DNA of 64,000 nt from Rhizobium sp. LC145 (GCF_001005825.1 NZ_LBHV01000005.1:1-64000); one strand, 5' to 3'; shown: positions 31,750-39,852, numbered from the stretch's first letter. Notes: generated from the sequence alone by a model not told the origin. Numbers and translations are program-made.

Positions 31750-32088
31750 TTGCCCACTGTTCCCGATTTCATAGCAGAGTTGGTGAGAGCGGCTAACGAG
31801 GTGGAGAAGCTTGACGACTTTGGGAAGCGCCGGCTGCTAGAGCGTGCTGTGACAACGATCCGCGATATGCGGGAGACCGTCGGCATCCCGCAGAACCAAA
31901 CCGCAAGGGACGTGGTCATCGATCTGCAGACAACAGCCTGGGCGATCGAGAAAGGAATTCGGACAGACGAGGACGTGAAATCCGCCCTTCTCGAGGCCGC
32001 TGGCATGATCCGGGATCTGTATATCGTCGTGGATACAGGGACGGAAATAGCGTTCGACGGAGGGACGACACATGAAGGGGAAGATTAG
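31750..32088 (+). CDS. Paralogous small protein A (tandem pair)
   Basis: 112 aa from TTG at 31750 (GAGGA 9 nt upstream). Shares DFIAELVRAANEV.KL, RLLERAVTTIRDMR and ALLEAAGMIRDLYI with the gene at 32391, so the two arose by duplication. Helical, acidic. Function unknown. The gap 31479-31749 between the repressor and this gene is otherwise empty except for the convergent 31381-31620 ORF. Confidence 0.65.
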   Translation: MPTVPDFIAELVRAANEVEKLDDFGKRRLLERAVTTIRDMRETVGIPQNQTARDVVIDLQTTAWAIEKGIRTDEDVKSALLEAAGMIRDLYIVVDTGTEIAFDGGTTHEGED

Positions 32089-32146
32089 CGCCTATGATTT
32101 GCTGAATTCGGGTTATCGGAAGCTTGACGAGGAAACGCTGAAATGA
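32072..32146 (+). CDS. 24-residue coupled ORF
   Basis: Begins with ATG 9 nt after GGAGGG and ends TGA overlapping the next ATG (ATGA) at 32143. Short product MKGKISAYDLLNSGYRKLDE plus four residues. Good RBS and coupling suggest it is translated; it may serve only to control the next gene. Confidence 0.4.
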   Translation: MKGKISAYDLLNSGYRKLDEETLK

Positions 32147-32394
32147 GCAAGCAGGAGACAACTCCCGATGAGATGCTTGAAACTGCGGCTATCATCCACT
32201 CAGCGACCACGGCAATCCTGCTCGCGCTGACCAAAACGCTCGAAGAGGCTGGCGTAATGCGTGCGGAACACTTCGAGGCGAATGTCCGGATGCTCGCTGC
32301 GCGGACCGCTCGCGAGAAGTCCACTTCGATGGCCGCAGTGATGTTAGACTTTGCGGACCAGCTCAACCGAGATGAGCCAGAGGGAAGTGCGTGA
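32143..32394 (+). CDS. Hypothetical helical protein between paralogues
   Basis: 83 aa, nearly all helical. ATG overlaps the preceding TGA. Starts SKQETTPDEMLETAAIIHSATTAI. No family recognised. It sits between the two paralogous genes and overlaps the second (GTGA). Confidence 0.6.
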   Translation: MSKQETTPDEMLETAAIIHSATTAILLALTKTLEEAGVMRAEHFEANVRMLAARTAREKSTSMAAVMLDFADQLNRDEPEGSA

Positions 32395-32714
32395 GCCTGC
32401 TCGCCGGCTTCATTGTGGAGCTTGTGCGCGCCGCCAACGAGGTTAATAAACTCCGCGACGATGAGAAATGCCGGCTCCTGCAAAGAGCTGTGAGGACCAT
32501 TCGCGATTTGCGGGTAGAGATCGGCATACCCGAGAGCGCTTACATCAACGATGCCGCGATCGAGCTGCTGGAAGCGTATGCCCAGATCAAGGACGGCAGG
32601 TCCGACGCCGATGTCGTTCGCGCCGCCCTCCTCAAAGCCGCGGGCATGATCCGGGATCTGAAGATCATACGGGATGCAAAGGATGAAGTGATTGACGGAG
32701 ATGCGACACATTAA
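32391..32714 (+). CDS. Paralogous small protein B (tandem pair)
   Basis: 107 aa from GTG at 32391, overlapping the previous TGA. Matches the gene at 31750 over most of its length. The DNA just past each gene is also similar (GACGGAG...CGACACAT), showing the duplicated unit was larger than the ORF. Function unknown. Confidence 0.65.
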   Translation: MSLLAGFIVELVRAANEVNKLRDDEKCRLLQRAVRTIRDLRVEIGIPESAYINDAAIELLEAYAQIKDGRSDADVVRAALLKAAGMIRDLKIIRDAKDEVIDGDATH

Positions 32715-32859
32715 GTGTCATGCCGATTACTCCCATCAGGCCCCGATTAAACTGCAAAAGCTCCCCACCGTACCGAAATCCAGGAACATGACCTCGTCAC
32801 GAAATTGAATGCGTGCGAAGTTTGTGATCTGCTTTCATGCGCAGATCCCCTCCTGACCT

Positions 32860-32890
32860 ACCCCGCCGGCTTTCGGTGGGGTATTTTTTT
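32860..32890 (+). terminator. Rho-independent terminator
   Basis: CCCCGCCG, loop GCTTT, CGGTGGGG (one G-T pair), then TATTTTTTT on the plus strand. It ends the small plus-strand operon 31750-32714. No gene is seen in 32715-32950. Confidence 0.8.
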
Positions 32891-32950
32891 GGCAACAGCA
32901 TTGCCTAGGGTCCGCTGACCCTGCTTAGGAAGGGTGATCGACACGAGACG

Positions 32951-33160
32951 TCAGGAGGAAGCGAGATGAGTTTGAGGCTCCGCCCGTTGCTCCACTTGAT
33001 CAAACTCGATGGGATCTAGCGTTATGCCAAGGCGCTTGCGATGGCCACTCGCCCAGGCAAGAGCGTTTTCGCGTATTAGAAATTCGCGCTCATCAACCAG
33101 GCCGTCGTTTACTCGAACGAGCCATTTGTCTCCGTTGCGGAGCACTTCAACTGACGGCAT
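32951..33160 (-). CDS. Hypothetical small protein
   Basis: 69 aa from the ATG at 33160. Beta-helix pattern: VEVLRNGDKWLVRVNDGLVDE, then REFLIRENALAWASGHRKRLG. Pattern like small rhizobial proteins of unknown function. No good RBS; an earlier in-frame GTG at 33268 is possible. The gap 33161-33385 holds nothing else that I can support. Confidence 0.5.
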   Translation of the reverse strand: MPSVEVLRNGDKWLVRVNDGLVDEREFLIRENALAWASGHRKRLGITLDPIEFDQVEQRAEPQTHLASS

Positions 33161-33385
33161 GGAAATTGATCCGGCTTGGTGCTGAAGGCCAGAGTGGCAG
33201 CAATCCGCCTGAGTGTCGAATCGTTTTAAATGTTGCCGGCTAAAGGACGCCTCGCGCCGGTCATTCACCTTCAGTCCGCGCTGAGATTGCGCACGGATTC
33301 ACTCCTCCTTCTGCTCAAATACTGCGTCCGTTCTCTCTTTCTGGCTACTCGGATGCGTAACCAGTGCATTTCGGCCGAAAACAAA

Positions 33386-33399
33386 ATTACCATTTCGGC
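33386..33399. promoter_or_regulatory. Operator half-site upstream of the rightward operon
   Basis: ATTACCATTTCGGC, an 11-of-14 match to the half-site near the repressor. Lies 10 bp upstream of the -35 of the rightward promoter. Confidence 0.55.
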
Positions 33400-33409
33400 A
33401 ATTTCATAA

Positions 33410-33437
33410 TTGACATAATTTACCAAAACGGTAATCT
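33410..33437 (+). promoter_or_regulatory. Strong rightward promoter with internal operator
   Basis: TTGACA at 33410-33415 and TAATCT at 33432-33437, spacer 16 bp, the same layout as the leftward early promoter. TTACC-N5-GGTAA at 33420-33434 fills the spacer. Its arms match the TTACC/GGTAA arms of the immunity operator. Likely start near 33444, driving the recombination operon from 33510. Confidence 0.8.
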
Positions 33438-33509
33438 TTACCTCATCAGCCGCCCCGAACACCTCGCAAGAGAAGCTCCGACGGGACGGCGGCAAGATGA
33501 GGACCGGCA

Positions 33510-33848
33510 ATGCAGCACTTCGAGCAAATGAACCGCACGACCGACGCGCTCCGCTTCGCCGTGCAGGATTTGTCGCAAGCCATCGAGCGCGCCCGCTGCA
33601 AGCACCGCAAGGGCGAGATCATCACCGGCTGGAACTATCTGCGCCAGATCAGGGATGTCTATGAGCTGCAGGCGCGAGCCTCGGCGCTCGGTGCGACCGG
33701 CCCGCTCGTCGCGCCTCTGATGCCGGACGTCTTCAATGACCAGCTTGTCGGCCGCACCGCCGAGGAGCGCAAGGCACTGGAATGGAACGGCGTGTTCGCC
33801 CGCTTCCCGTTCCCTATCCCCCACCATTTCAAGATCGCAGCGGAGTAA
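33510..33848 (+). CDS. Hypothetical protein, first gene of rightward operon
   Basis: 112 aa. AGGA upstream. Helical start with Arg/Lys, then LVGRTAEERKALEWNGVF. No recognised family. The leader from the promoter is about 66 nt. Confidence 0.65.
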   Translation: MQHFEQMNRTTDALRFAVQDLSQAIERARCKHRKGEIITGWNYLRQIRDVYELQARASALGATGPLVAPLMPDVFNDQLVGRTAEERKALEWNGVFARFPFPIPHHFKIAAE

Positions 33849-33853
33849 CCGCA

Positions 33854-34117
33854 ATGAAATCGACTGAAATCTATGAGGCTTCGACGTTGGCCCGCACCGT
33901 TTCCAAGAGCTTGGATATAGCCGTCGCGATGGCCGACTACGGTCACGACGCTGACGCTCAATACCGAGTGAACATCGCCCACGCGGCATTCATGAGCCTC
34001 GCTGACCAACTCGGCTACCGCGTCGAGAAGATCACCGCTGACCCGGCGCGCACCCTCGCCTATGTCGATGCAGGCCGTCCGGTACGCGGCGCCAACCTCT
34101 CGGAGGTGTCGGCATGA
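33854..34117 (+). CDS. Hypothetical helical protein
   Basis: 87 aa from the ATG at 33854; an upstream in-frame start overlaps the previous gene. Begins MKSTEIYEASTLARTVSKSLD. No family. Coupled to the next gene (ATGA). Confidence 0.6.
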   Translation: MKSTEIYEASTLARTVSKSLDIAVAMADYGHDADAQYRVNIAHAAFMSLADQLGYRVEKITADPARTLAYVDAGRPVRGANLSEVSA

Positions 34118-34536
34118 GCGAGAAGGCCTACACAATCGAAGTAGATTATGCGCCAATCCTCAAGGGCGAGATCGATATTCCGAATACAGAGGACGTGGAT
34201 CCTCTGCTCTTCCTCACCAATCTCGCATCCGGCGGTCATAGCTGGGTTCCGCAGTGGGGATGGGGGAAGATCAACGGACGCAAGAACTGGACTCAGTTCT
34301 TCCTCACCCCCGCCGGAATGGGCGGAAGGTTCGACGGTGGAGGCTATGCCGTCGTCTATCGCACCGGTCGCTATGACCAAGAGGCGAAAAAGATGATCCA
34401 CCAGCCGATCGTCGTCCGCTTTGCCATCTGCAAGCACGAGAAGATCGCCGGCATTGGAGCGAACCCTTTGCGCGGCTGGCATCCCGGCTCCTGCAAACAC
34501 TGCGGTCTCGATATGACCGTCGACAGCGGGGATTAA
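34114..34536 (+). CDS. Hypothetical protein with C-terminal zinc-binding segment
   Basis: 140 aa. Beta-rich start (KAYTIEVDYAPILKGEIDI). The C-terminus has CKHEKIAG and CKHCGLDM, a C..H...C..C set suited to zinc. Function unknown. Confidence 0.65.
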   Translation: MSEKAYTIEVDYAPILKGEIDIPNTEDVDPLLFLTNLASGGHSWVPQWGWGKINGRKNWTQFFLTPAGMGGRFDGGGYAVVYRTGRYDQEAKKMIHQPIVVRFAICKHEKIAGIGANPLRGWHPGSCKHCGLDMTVDSGD

Positions 34537-34539
34537 TCC

Positions 34540-34833
34540 ATGAGCCAGAGCAAGATAGATCGCCACGAGCTTTCCGCGCCGCTCTCTAGGAGCAGGCCGG
34601 TGCGTGACTGCCCTATCCGAGCCTTTGACGGCTGCTCCTGCGCTCCCGGAGAGTGCCGGTCCCGCGCCGTCGATCTTGGCAGGTTCCAGAAGCGAACCGT
34701 TCCCCATTTCACGCCCTGCTCCCGCATAGCCCTCGCCTTCCTGGCTTGGTTCGCGGTGTCGGCGGCAATCCTTCTAACCATCAACGAGCTGCGGGACATG
34801 GAACGGCAGCAGCAACTGGAGGCACGCATATGA
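34540..34833 (+). CDS. Cys-rich protein with one membrane helix
   Basis: 97 aa. Cysteines in CPIRAFDGCSCAPGEC and FTPCS, then one hydrophobic helix (about residues 63-80). Unusual mix of possible metal-binding N-terminus and a C-terminal anchor. The TGA overlaps the next ATG. Confidence 0.6.
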   Translation: MSQSKIDRHELSAPLSRSRPVRDCPIRAFDGCSCAPGECRSRAVDLGRFQKRTVPHFTPCSRIALAFLAWFAVSAAILLTINELRDMERQQQLEARI

Positions 34834-35849
34834 CCGAGAATGCTTGGCATTGGTGGCAAGAGGCTCTTGCCGGCCGGATCGGGCCGATCCACGACGGACA
34901 CCCGGAGCAGGGATACTACCGGACCCGCTTCAAGGATAAGCCGTGGGAACCGGTCGCAATCTGGTTCGAGGACGGCGAATGGCACGCGCTGCGCGGCGAG
35001 CGCAAGGTTGATGCGTCCGATATCTGGACTTGGTGCTGCCGGAACCCGATCACCTATGAAGCCTATACCAAGGCTGTCGAAGGTGCCGGCTGGGATGACG
35101 AACCGGAAGCTCCGGCTATCGGGCACAATCTGCCCGATGATCCTTTCGAGGCCCTGCAGGTCGAGTTCGAGGCGGAGAAGGAGCAGGCCGAAGCGTTCTT
35201 GAAACAACCGATCAAGACGCAAGCCGAAGCCGACCGCGCGGCGATCTGGTCCAAGCGCCTCTCCACCATCGCAAAGAAGGCGACCGATCTGCACAAGGTT
35301 GAAAAGCAGCCGCACCTCGACGCCGGCCGCGGTGTCGACAACAAGTGGCGCGAACTCAAGGAAGAGCCGGACGCCCTGAGCAAAAAGCTCAAGCGCCACA
35401 TGGACGATTACCTGCGCGAACAGCAGCGGATCGAAATGGAGCGCCAGCGCAAGGCACGAGAAGAAGCCGACCGTATCGCCCGCGAAGCCGAAGAGGCACG
35501 CCTCGCCGCCGAAAAAGTGGCTGCAAAAAAGATTGCTGACGGAATTTCGGACGCGGCGGCAATCGCAGAACACAACAACCGAATCGCGGAAGCCGAGCGC
35601 CTTGCCGAGCAGGCGGCGCAGGCCGAGCGTGACGCCCAGGCTCGGAACATGTCCGCCGGCCGGACCGGCGCGCGGGTCGCGCTGCGCACCTTCGTATCCG
35701 CCCGGATCGTCGATTACGACAAGGCGCTTAGAGCCTTAGGCAACCATCCTGAAATGAAAGCGCTTGTCGAAACGCTTGCGAACCGCGCTGTCCGGGCCGG
35801 CGTCGAAGTGGAAGGCGTCGAGCGCTTCGAGGAGCAGAGGGCGGCATGA
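34830..35849 (+). CDS. Large helical phage protein with coiled coil
   Basis: 339 aa from the ATG at 34830 (ATGA overlap). N-terminus is Trp-rich (AWHWWQEALAG, WCCRNP). From about 110 to 290 it is a long Ala/Glu/Arg helix, and the C-terminus ends VEGVERFEEQR. Proteins of this layout precede recT-like genes in rhizobial phages, but no function is known. Possibly a recombination accessory factor. Confidence 0.7.
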   Translation: MTENAWHWWQEALAGRIGPIHDGHPEQGYYRTRFKDKPWEPVAIWFEDGEWHALRGERKVDASDIWTWCCRNPITYEAYTKAVEGAGWDDEPEAPAIGHNLPDDPFEALQVEFEAEKEQAEAFLKQPIKTQAEADRAAIWSKRLSTIAKKATDLHKVEKQPHLDAGRGVDNKWRELKEEPDALSKKLKRHMDDYLREQQRIEMERQRKAREEADRIAREAEEARLAAEKVAAKKIADGISDAAAIAEHNNRIAEAERLAEQAAQAERDAQARNMSAGRTGARVALRTFVSARIVDYDKALRALGNHPEMKALVETLANRAVRAGVEVEGVERFEEQRAA

Positions 35850-36178
35850 TGACCGAAGCAGCACCCCGCACGATCGTCGCCGTCAAGTTTGCCTGGGAGA
35901 AAGGCGAGAAGACATACGACTATTTCGCCGACTTTCCCGTTGAAGTCGGTCAGCGCATCTACGTGCCGACCAAGCGCGGCGAGGCAAAGGTCGAAATCAT
36001 GGCGACTAAGACCGAATCCCAGATGGCTTCGGTCGCCGCTCTCCGTCCAGTCGAAGACCTGCGCACGGAAGAAGAGAAGCAGGCCAAGTACCCCAATGGA
36101 CAGCGCATGTTCTCGGAAGACCGAACGATGCTCAATGAACGGGGCAATCGGTCGATCTTCGACGACGTCGATCGATAG
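35846..36178 (+). CDS. Hypothetical protein preceding RecT-like
   Basis: 110 aa. Beta-rich N-terminus (VAVKFAWEKGEKTYDYF, IYVPTKRGEAKVEI) followed by an Arg/Glu-rich helix. May be an OB-like or other small beta protein. Function unknown. Confidence 0.6.
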   Translation: MMTEAAPRTIVAVKFAWEKGEKTYDYFADFPVEVGQRIYVPTKRGEAKVEIMATKTESQMASVAALRPVEDLRTEEEKQAKYPNGQRMFSEDRTMLNERGNRSIFDDVDR

Positions 36179-36187
36179 GAGAAATCC

Positions 36188-37159
36188 ATGAACGCACACG
36201 TTCCGGCACTCACTGGCGGCGGTCAGGTCATTGCCATAGTCCCTCAGACCTTCGAGGAAACCTTGCGCGTGGCGCGCGCCGTCGTCGCTTCGGGCCTCGC
36301 ACCTGCCGCGCTGGTCGGGAAGCTCACCGGCGACGATGCGGCGGCGGCCGTCGCCGTCGCCATCATGTCCGGCGCTGAGCTCGGGCTCAAGCCGATGGTC
36401 AGCCTTCGGAGCTTCACGGTCATCAACGGCAAGCCCGCGCTGTACGGCGACGGCCTGATCAATGTTGTCCGCATGTCCGGCAAGGTCGCGTACCTGCGCA
36501 CCGGCTGCGAGGAGCAAAACGGGAAGATGGTCGGCTTCTGCGAGGCCAAGCGCTCCGACACCGGCGAAGAGAAGCGCGTCGAGTTCAGCCAGGATGACGC
36601 GATCCGCGCGCGCCTCTGGGATGAACGGGCCACCGTCAAAAAGCAAGTTTGGGAGAACGGGCAGAAGGTCTGGCGGGACAACGTTCCGAACGACGCGCCC
36701 TGGTACCGTTTTCCGAAGCGCATGCTGGCTTGGCGCGCGGCGGGTTACTGCCTGCGCGAACTGTTCGGCGACGTTCTCGGCGGTATCCGCGACGAGTTCG
36801 AGGCTCGCGAGATCGCGGACGCCGAAGACATGCGCGACGTCACCCCGCCGACGTCTGAAAGTAAGCCCACTCCGCCTAAGCCTCCCGCGCCGCCGGCGCC
36901 GCCGACCGCGAAGACGATCGACGCCGAGCCGGCCAAGGAGGAGCAGCCCAACGAAAGCGAGTTCGACCTCGGGGCTTTCCTTGAGGAAATCGAGACTGCG
37001 CTCGCGGGCGCCAACGATGAAGCGAGCGTCGAGGAAGTCTGGAACGACTTCGACGCACCCGCTCTCCTTGAGACGGAAGGCCATGCCGACATGATCGACG
37101 CGGCCTTTTCCATCAAGGCGCGCCGGCTCGCCCAGCTTCACCCGCTGAATGGTGGCTGA
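36188..37159 (+). CDS. RecT-family single-strand annealing protein
   Basis: 323 aa. Core motif region GAELGLKPMVSLRSFTVING, then KPALYGDGLINVVRMSG (about residues 55-100), a hallmark of RecT-type annealing proteins. Residues up to ~200 form the annealing core; a Pro/Lys-rich linker (~220-250) and acidic C-terminal segment follow. The C-terminal part may bind SSB. It anneals phage DNA ends during recombination. No RecE-like exonuclease is next to it. Confidence 0.82.
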   Translation: MNAHVPALTGGGQVIAIVPQTFEETLRVARAVVASGLAPAALVGKLTGDDAAAAVAVAIMSGAELGLKPMVSLRSFTVINGKPALYGDGLINVVRMSGKVAYLRTGCEEQNGKMVGFCEAKRSDTGEEKRVEFSQDDAIRARLWDERATVKKQVWENGQKVWRDNVPNDAPWYRFPKRMLAWRAAGYCLRELFGDVLGGIRDEFEAREIADAEDMRDVTPPTSESKPTPPKPPAPPAPPTAKTIDAEPAKEEQPNESEFDLGAFLEEIETALAGANDEASVEEVWNDFDAPALLETEGHADMIDAAFSIKARRLAQLHPLNGG

Positions 37160-37161
37160 CC

Positions 37162-37572
37162 ATGGGTCGCGCGCTTCTCGTCCTGGCAAACGATGCATTC
37201 CGCCAGAAGGCGATCGACTGGATACGTCGAGCGCCAAGGGATGCCCGCGTCGAGTTCAAGGGCCCGAAGCGCACGACACCGCAGAACGATCGCATGTGGG
37301 CCATGCTGACCGATCTTTCGCTCCAACTCGCCTGGCACGGCCAGCAGCTTACGCCGGAAGACTGGAAGCTCGTGATGCTCGACGCGCTGCGCCGGGAGAA
37401 GTCCGAGCAGATCAGAATGGTCCCGAACACCGACGGAAGCGGCTTTGTCCCGCTCGGAACTTCGTCATCCGACCTGTCCAAGGACGAGATGACCGACCTC
37501 ATCGAAATCATCTTCGCCTTCGGCGCCCAGCAGGGCGTCGAATGGTCCGAACCCAAAGGAAAAGCGGCATGA
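37162..37572 (+). CDS. NinB/Orf-like recombination protein
   Basis: 136 aa. The pattern RTTPQNDRMWAMLTDLSLQL with ..QLTPEDWKLVMLDALRRE and FVPLGTSSSDLSKDEM matches NinB. NinB of lambda is an ssDNA-binding recombination mediator that can replace RecFOR. It follows RecT-like with 2 bp, making a recombination pair. Confidence 0.85.
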   Translation: MGRALLVLANDAFRQKAIDWIRRAPRDARVEFKGPKRTTPQNDRMWAMLTDLSLQLAWHGQQLTPEDWKLVMLDALRREKSEQIRMVPNTDGSGFVPLGTSSSDLSKDEMTDLIEIIFAFGAQQGVEWSEPKGKAA

Positions 37573-37958
37573 GCGAAGCTCTCGTCTACCTCATCAAAAA
37601 GGGCTCGTATTTCTATCGCCCGAACAAGCAGGGTTACACCAGTTTCAAGTTCGACGCCGGCCGATACACCAAAGATGATGCTGAAGCCGAGGCCGCGATC
37701 GAGCCATGGCACATGAAAGCCGTCCATCAGGACGAAGTGCCGGACGATACCGCTCCTGATCGGCACGTCGCCGGCTTGCAAGCCAAGATCGACAAAGCCG
37801 GCGCAGCAATCAAATATCTGCTCGACCGGTCTCAGCGCGACGACAAGCTCTATTACCAGATCGGCTTTGGCACCGAGGCTTTCCGCCTCCTGACTGATGC
37901 GCACGCCGCCCTTACCGGCCAAGATGTGAAGGATGTTGAGGCGAGGTACTGCAGATGA
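37569..37958 (+). CDS. Hypothetical phage protein
   Basis: 129 aa from the ATG at 37569, overlapping the NinB stop. Begins ALVYLIKKGSYFYRPNKQGYT, a beta-rich start common to small phage accessory proteins, and continues as a helix bundle. No function known. Confidence 0.6.
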   Translation: MSEALVYLIKKGSYFYRPNKQGYTSFKFDAGRYTKDDAEAEAAIEPWHMKAVHQDEVPDDTAPDRHVAGLQAKIDKAGAAIKYLLDRSQRDDKLYYQIGFGTEAFRLLTDAHAALTGQDVKDVEARYCR

Positions 37959-38227
37959 TTGACTGGCAGAAAACCGCCTCTCACGTCATCGGCGAAGTTC
38001 ACCGAAACCTGCCGGCCGATGCCGACCTCGCCGCGCGAAAGAAGGCGCTCCGCGCTGCGCGCCCTTGGGAGTTCGGCTCGACGAGCTGGGGCCGGAAGGT
38101 CTGGGCGAAGCACTCCCGCACCTACCTCGAAAAATTCGGCCTGCCGCCGCTCAAGGCGAAGTCTATCGAAAACCACCTCTCACCGCTTGAGCGAATGATC
38201 GCCAAGGCAAAGGGAGCGCAAGCATGA
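37955..38227 (+). CDS. Hypothetical small basic protein
   Basis: 90 aa, Arg/Lys-rich. Contains WGRKVWAKHSRTYLEKFGLPPL. ATGA overlap upstream and downstream. Possibly DNA-binding; no family. Confidence 0.6.
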   Translation: MIDWQKTASHVIGEVHRNLPADADLAARKKALRAARPWEFGSTSWGRKVWAKHSRTYLEKFGLPPLKAKSIENHLSPLERMIAKAKGAQA

Positions 38228-38883
38228 TGATTAGCCGCCGCACCCTTCTTGTGAGCGCATCTGCCGCCGCGATCGTACCGGCCTTGCTCAAAATGGCATT
38301 TCCGGCTTCCGTCGCCGCGGTCGAGGCCGTGAAGCCCACAACCACGATCTGGGTAGCTGGTCACGCCGGGGATTTCGATTGGCACCCGTTTCACGCCGAA
38401 AGCCGGATCGATGCCCTTCGCCAAGCGCTTTACCACCACAACTTCGGCACCATGTCGGAAGTCGATGAACTTCTTGCGTTGCCCGAGGCTGAGCTAAAAA
38501 AGAAGCTTGATGCCGCTTGGTTTGGAATTGACCGAGTGCCATCAATGGATGGCCTGCAGCCGGAAGAGATTAAGCCGCATCACTGGATTGACGCGGGAAT
38601 GGGCGCTTTCTGTCAGCGTTGCGACAGTGAGTGCTACGGCGGCGACGGTGGCCGCGTATTCGGCGCGGAAGTCGTCTGCGAAGACTGCACAACCATTCCC
38701 GATTTACTCGGCGGCGATGAAGACGATGTCGAGATGGCAGAGGAGCGCCTGACGGAGTGGTTTCTTGGCCACGACTGCGACGAACAGTCTGTGCGCAAGC
38801 AGATGTCGAAAGACTTCGATCCCGACCTTATCCCAACCGACATTTGGCAGAAGTGCCTCGCCGAAGCGAGGGCCGCAGCATGA
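38224..38883 (+). CDS. Phage protein with Tat-like N-terminus and Cys-rich domain
   Basis: 219 aa. The N-terminus MMISRRTLLVSASAAAIVPA resembles a twin-arginine signal (SRRTLL followed by hydrophobic Ala-rich helix). After about residue 40 it looks cytosolic: VAGHAGDFDWHPFHAESRIDALRQAL, then CQRCDSEC and CEDC (zinc-like), and an acidic C-terminal helix. The combination is odd and may be a recent fusion or an accidental Tat-like start. ATG overlaps the prior stop. Confidence 0.7.
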   Translation: MMISRRTLLVSASAAAIVPALLKMAFPASVAAVEAVKPTTTIWVAGHAGDFDWHPFHAESRIDALRQALYHHNFGTMSEVDELLALPEAELKKKLDAAWFGIDRVPSMDGLQPEEIKPHHWIDAGMGAFCQRCDSECYGGDGGRVFGAEVVCEDCTTIPDLLGGDEDDVEMAEERLTEWFLGHDCDEQSVRKQMSKDFDPDLIPTDIWQKCLAEARAAA

Positions 38884-39290
38884 GCAATCGTCTGCAACGT
38901 CTCGCTGCACGCGCATTCGAGCGCAAAGGCCTGAAAGGTGGCTGGGGTCACTGGCGTATCACCAGCCTGCCCGATGGCATTCCCGGCGGCAATGGCTGGT
39001 GCAAGGAAGTCCGCGAGGCCCGCGCCAACAACATCTATGTCGTCCTGATCCGACCATTCCTCGACGAGCAGGGCAATGAGGTCATCCACCTTGCCATCCG
39101 TACCGCCTCGCAGCTTGAGCCGCCGTGGCGGGACATGCAGCGCATCAAGAACGAAATCTGCGGGGAAGAGGCCACAGCCGTCCAGGTGATGCCGCCCGCA
39201 TCCGAGCTGATCGATGAGGCCGACATGTATCACATGTGGGTTCTGTCGAGCCGCCTACCCTTCACACTCGCTTATCGGAGGGCAGCATGA
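38880..39290 (+). CDS. DUF7694-like phage protein
   Basis: 136 aa from the ATG at 38880. The segment PPWRDMQRIKNEICGEEATAVQVMPPASELIDEADMYHMWVL (39 residues) is like a conserved family (DUF7694) of phage accessory proteins. Function unknown. ATGA overlaps. Confidence 0.65.
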   Translation: MSNRLQRLAARAFERKGLKGGWGHWRITSLPDGIPGGNGWCKEVREARANNIYVVLIRPFLDEQGNEVIHLAIRTASQLEPPWRDMQRIKNEICGEEATAVQVMPPASELIDEADMYHMWVLSSRLPFTLAYRRAA

Positions 39291-39454
39291 CCACCATCAA
39301 CGATCACCTCAAGCGCTATCCCAACGCCCGACCATCCACCCTCGCCTATCTCGCCCGCCGGGAAGAGACGACGGAACGCCTCCGGAAGGAAGTCGAAGCC
39401 GCGAAGCGCGCGAAGGGCTCTTGGTTCCGGCGCCTGTTCGGGAGGCGAGGATGA
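39287..39454 (+). CDS. Small basic helical protein
   Basis: 55 aa from the ATG at 39287. A helix with KEVEAAKRAKGSWFRRLFGRRG at its end, strongly basic with aromatic residues, possibly membrane- or nucleic-acid-binding. ATGA overlaps on both sides. Confidence 0.6.
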   Translation: MTTINDHLKRYPNARPSTLAYLARREETTERLRKEVEAAKRAKGSWFRRLFGRRG

Positions 39455-39852
39455 GCCGCACGGAATTCTCCCGGAAGACGAAACAGGAAGCCCTGCAGCG
39501 CTCCGGTTACCGTTGCGAAGCCTCCGGCCCTCGGTACGGCTTCAACGAAGGCCAGCGCTGCAATTGCGACCTCTCGCTTGGCGTCCAGTTCGACCACAAC
39601 GTTCCCGACCAGCTCGGAGGCGATAATAGCCTCGAGAATTGCATGGCGGTCTGCGTACAGTGCCACAAGTTCAAGACCCGCAACGATGTTCGCCAGATCA
39701 GGAAGTCCGATCGTCAGCGAGACAAAGCCCGCGGCGTGATCCGACCGGCCGGCAAGATCAAAACCGGCGGGTTCCCCAAATCCGAAAAATCAGAACGCCG
39801 GCAGGCGAAGCCACAGCTTCCCCCGCGCCCGCTCTTCGAGGCAAAGCCATGA
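39451..39852 (+). CDS. HNH endonuclease
   Basis: 133 aa. CEASGPRYGF and CNCDLSL cysteines, then VQFDHNVPDQLGGDNSLENCMAVCVQCHKFKT with the HNH His and Asn residues and the CxxC pair. Typical small phage HNH nuclease. The basic C-terminal tail may bind DNA. Confidence 0.85.
   Translation: MSRTEFSRKTKQEALQRSGYRCEASGPRYGFNEGQRCNCDLSLGVQFDHNVPDQLGGDNSLENCMAVCVQCHKFKTRNDVRQIRKSDRQRDKARGVIRPAGKIKTGGFPKSEKSERRQAKPQLPPRPLFEAKP

Noticed and set aside
33271..33510. 79-aa minus-strand ORF over the rightward promoter
   Set aside because: It covers the TTGACA/TAATCT promoter and operators; translated operator repeats, not a protein.
35714..37237. 507-aa minus-strand ORF
   Set aside because: Antisense of the RecT-like gene and upstream genes; no domain recognised and no RBS.
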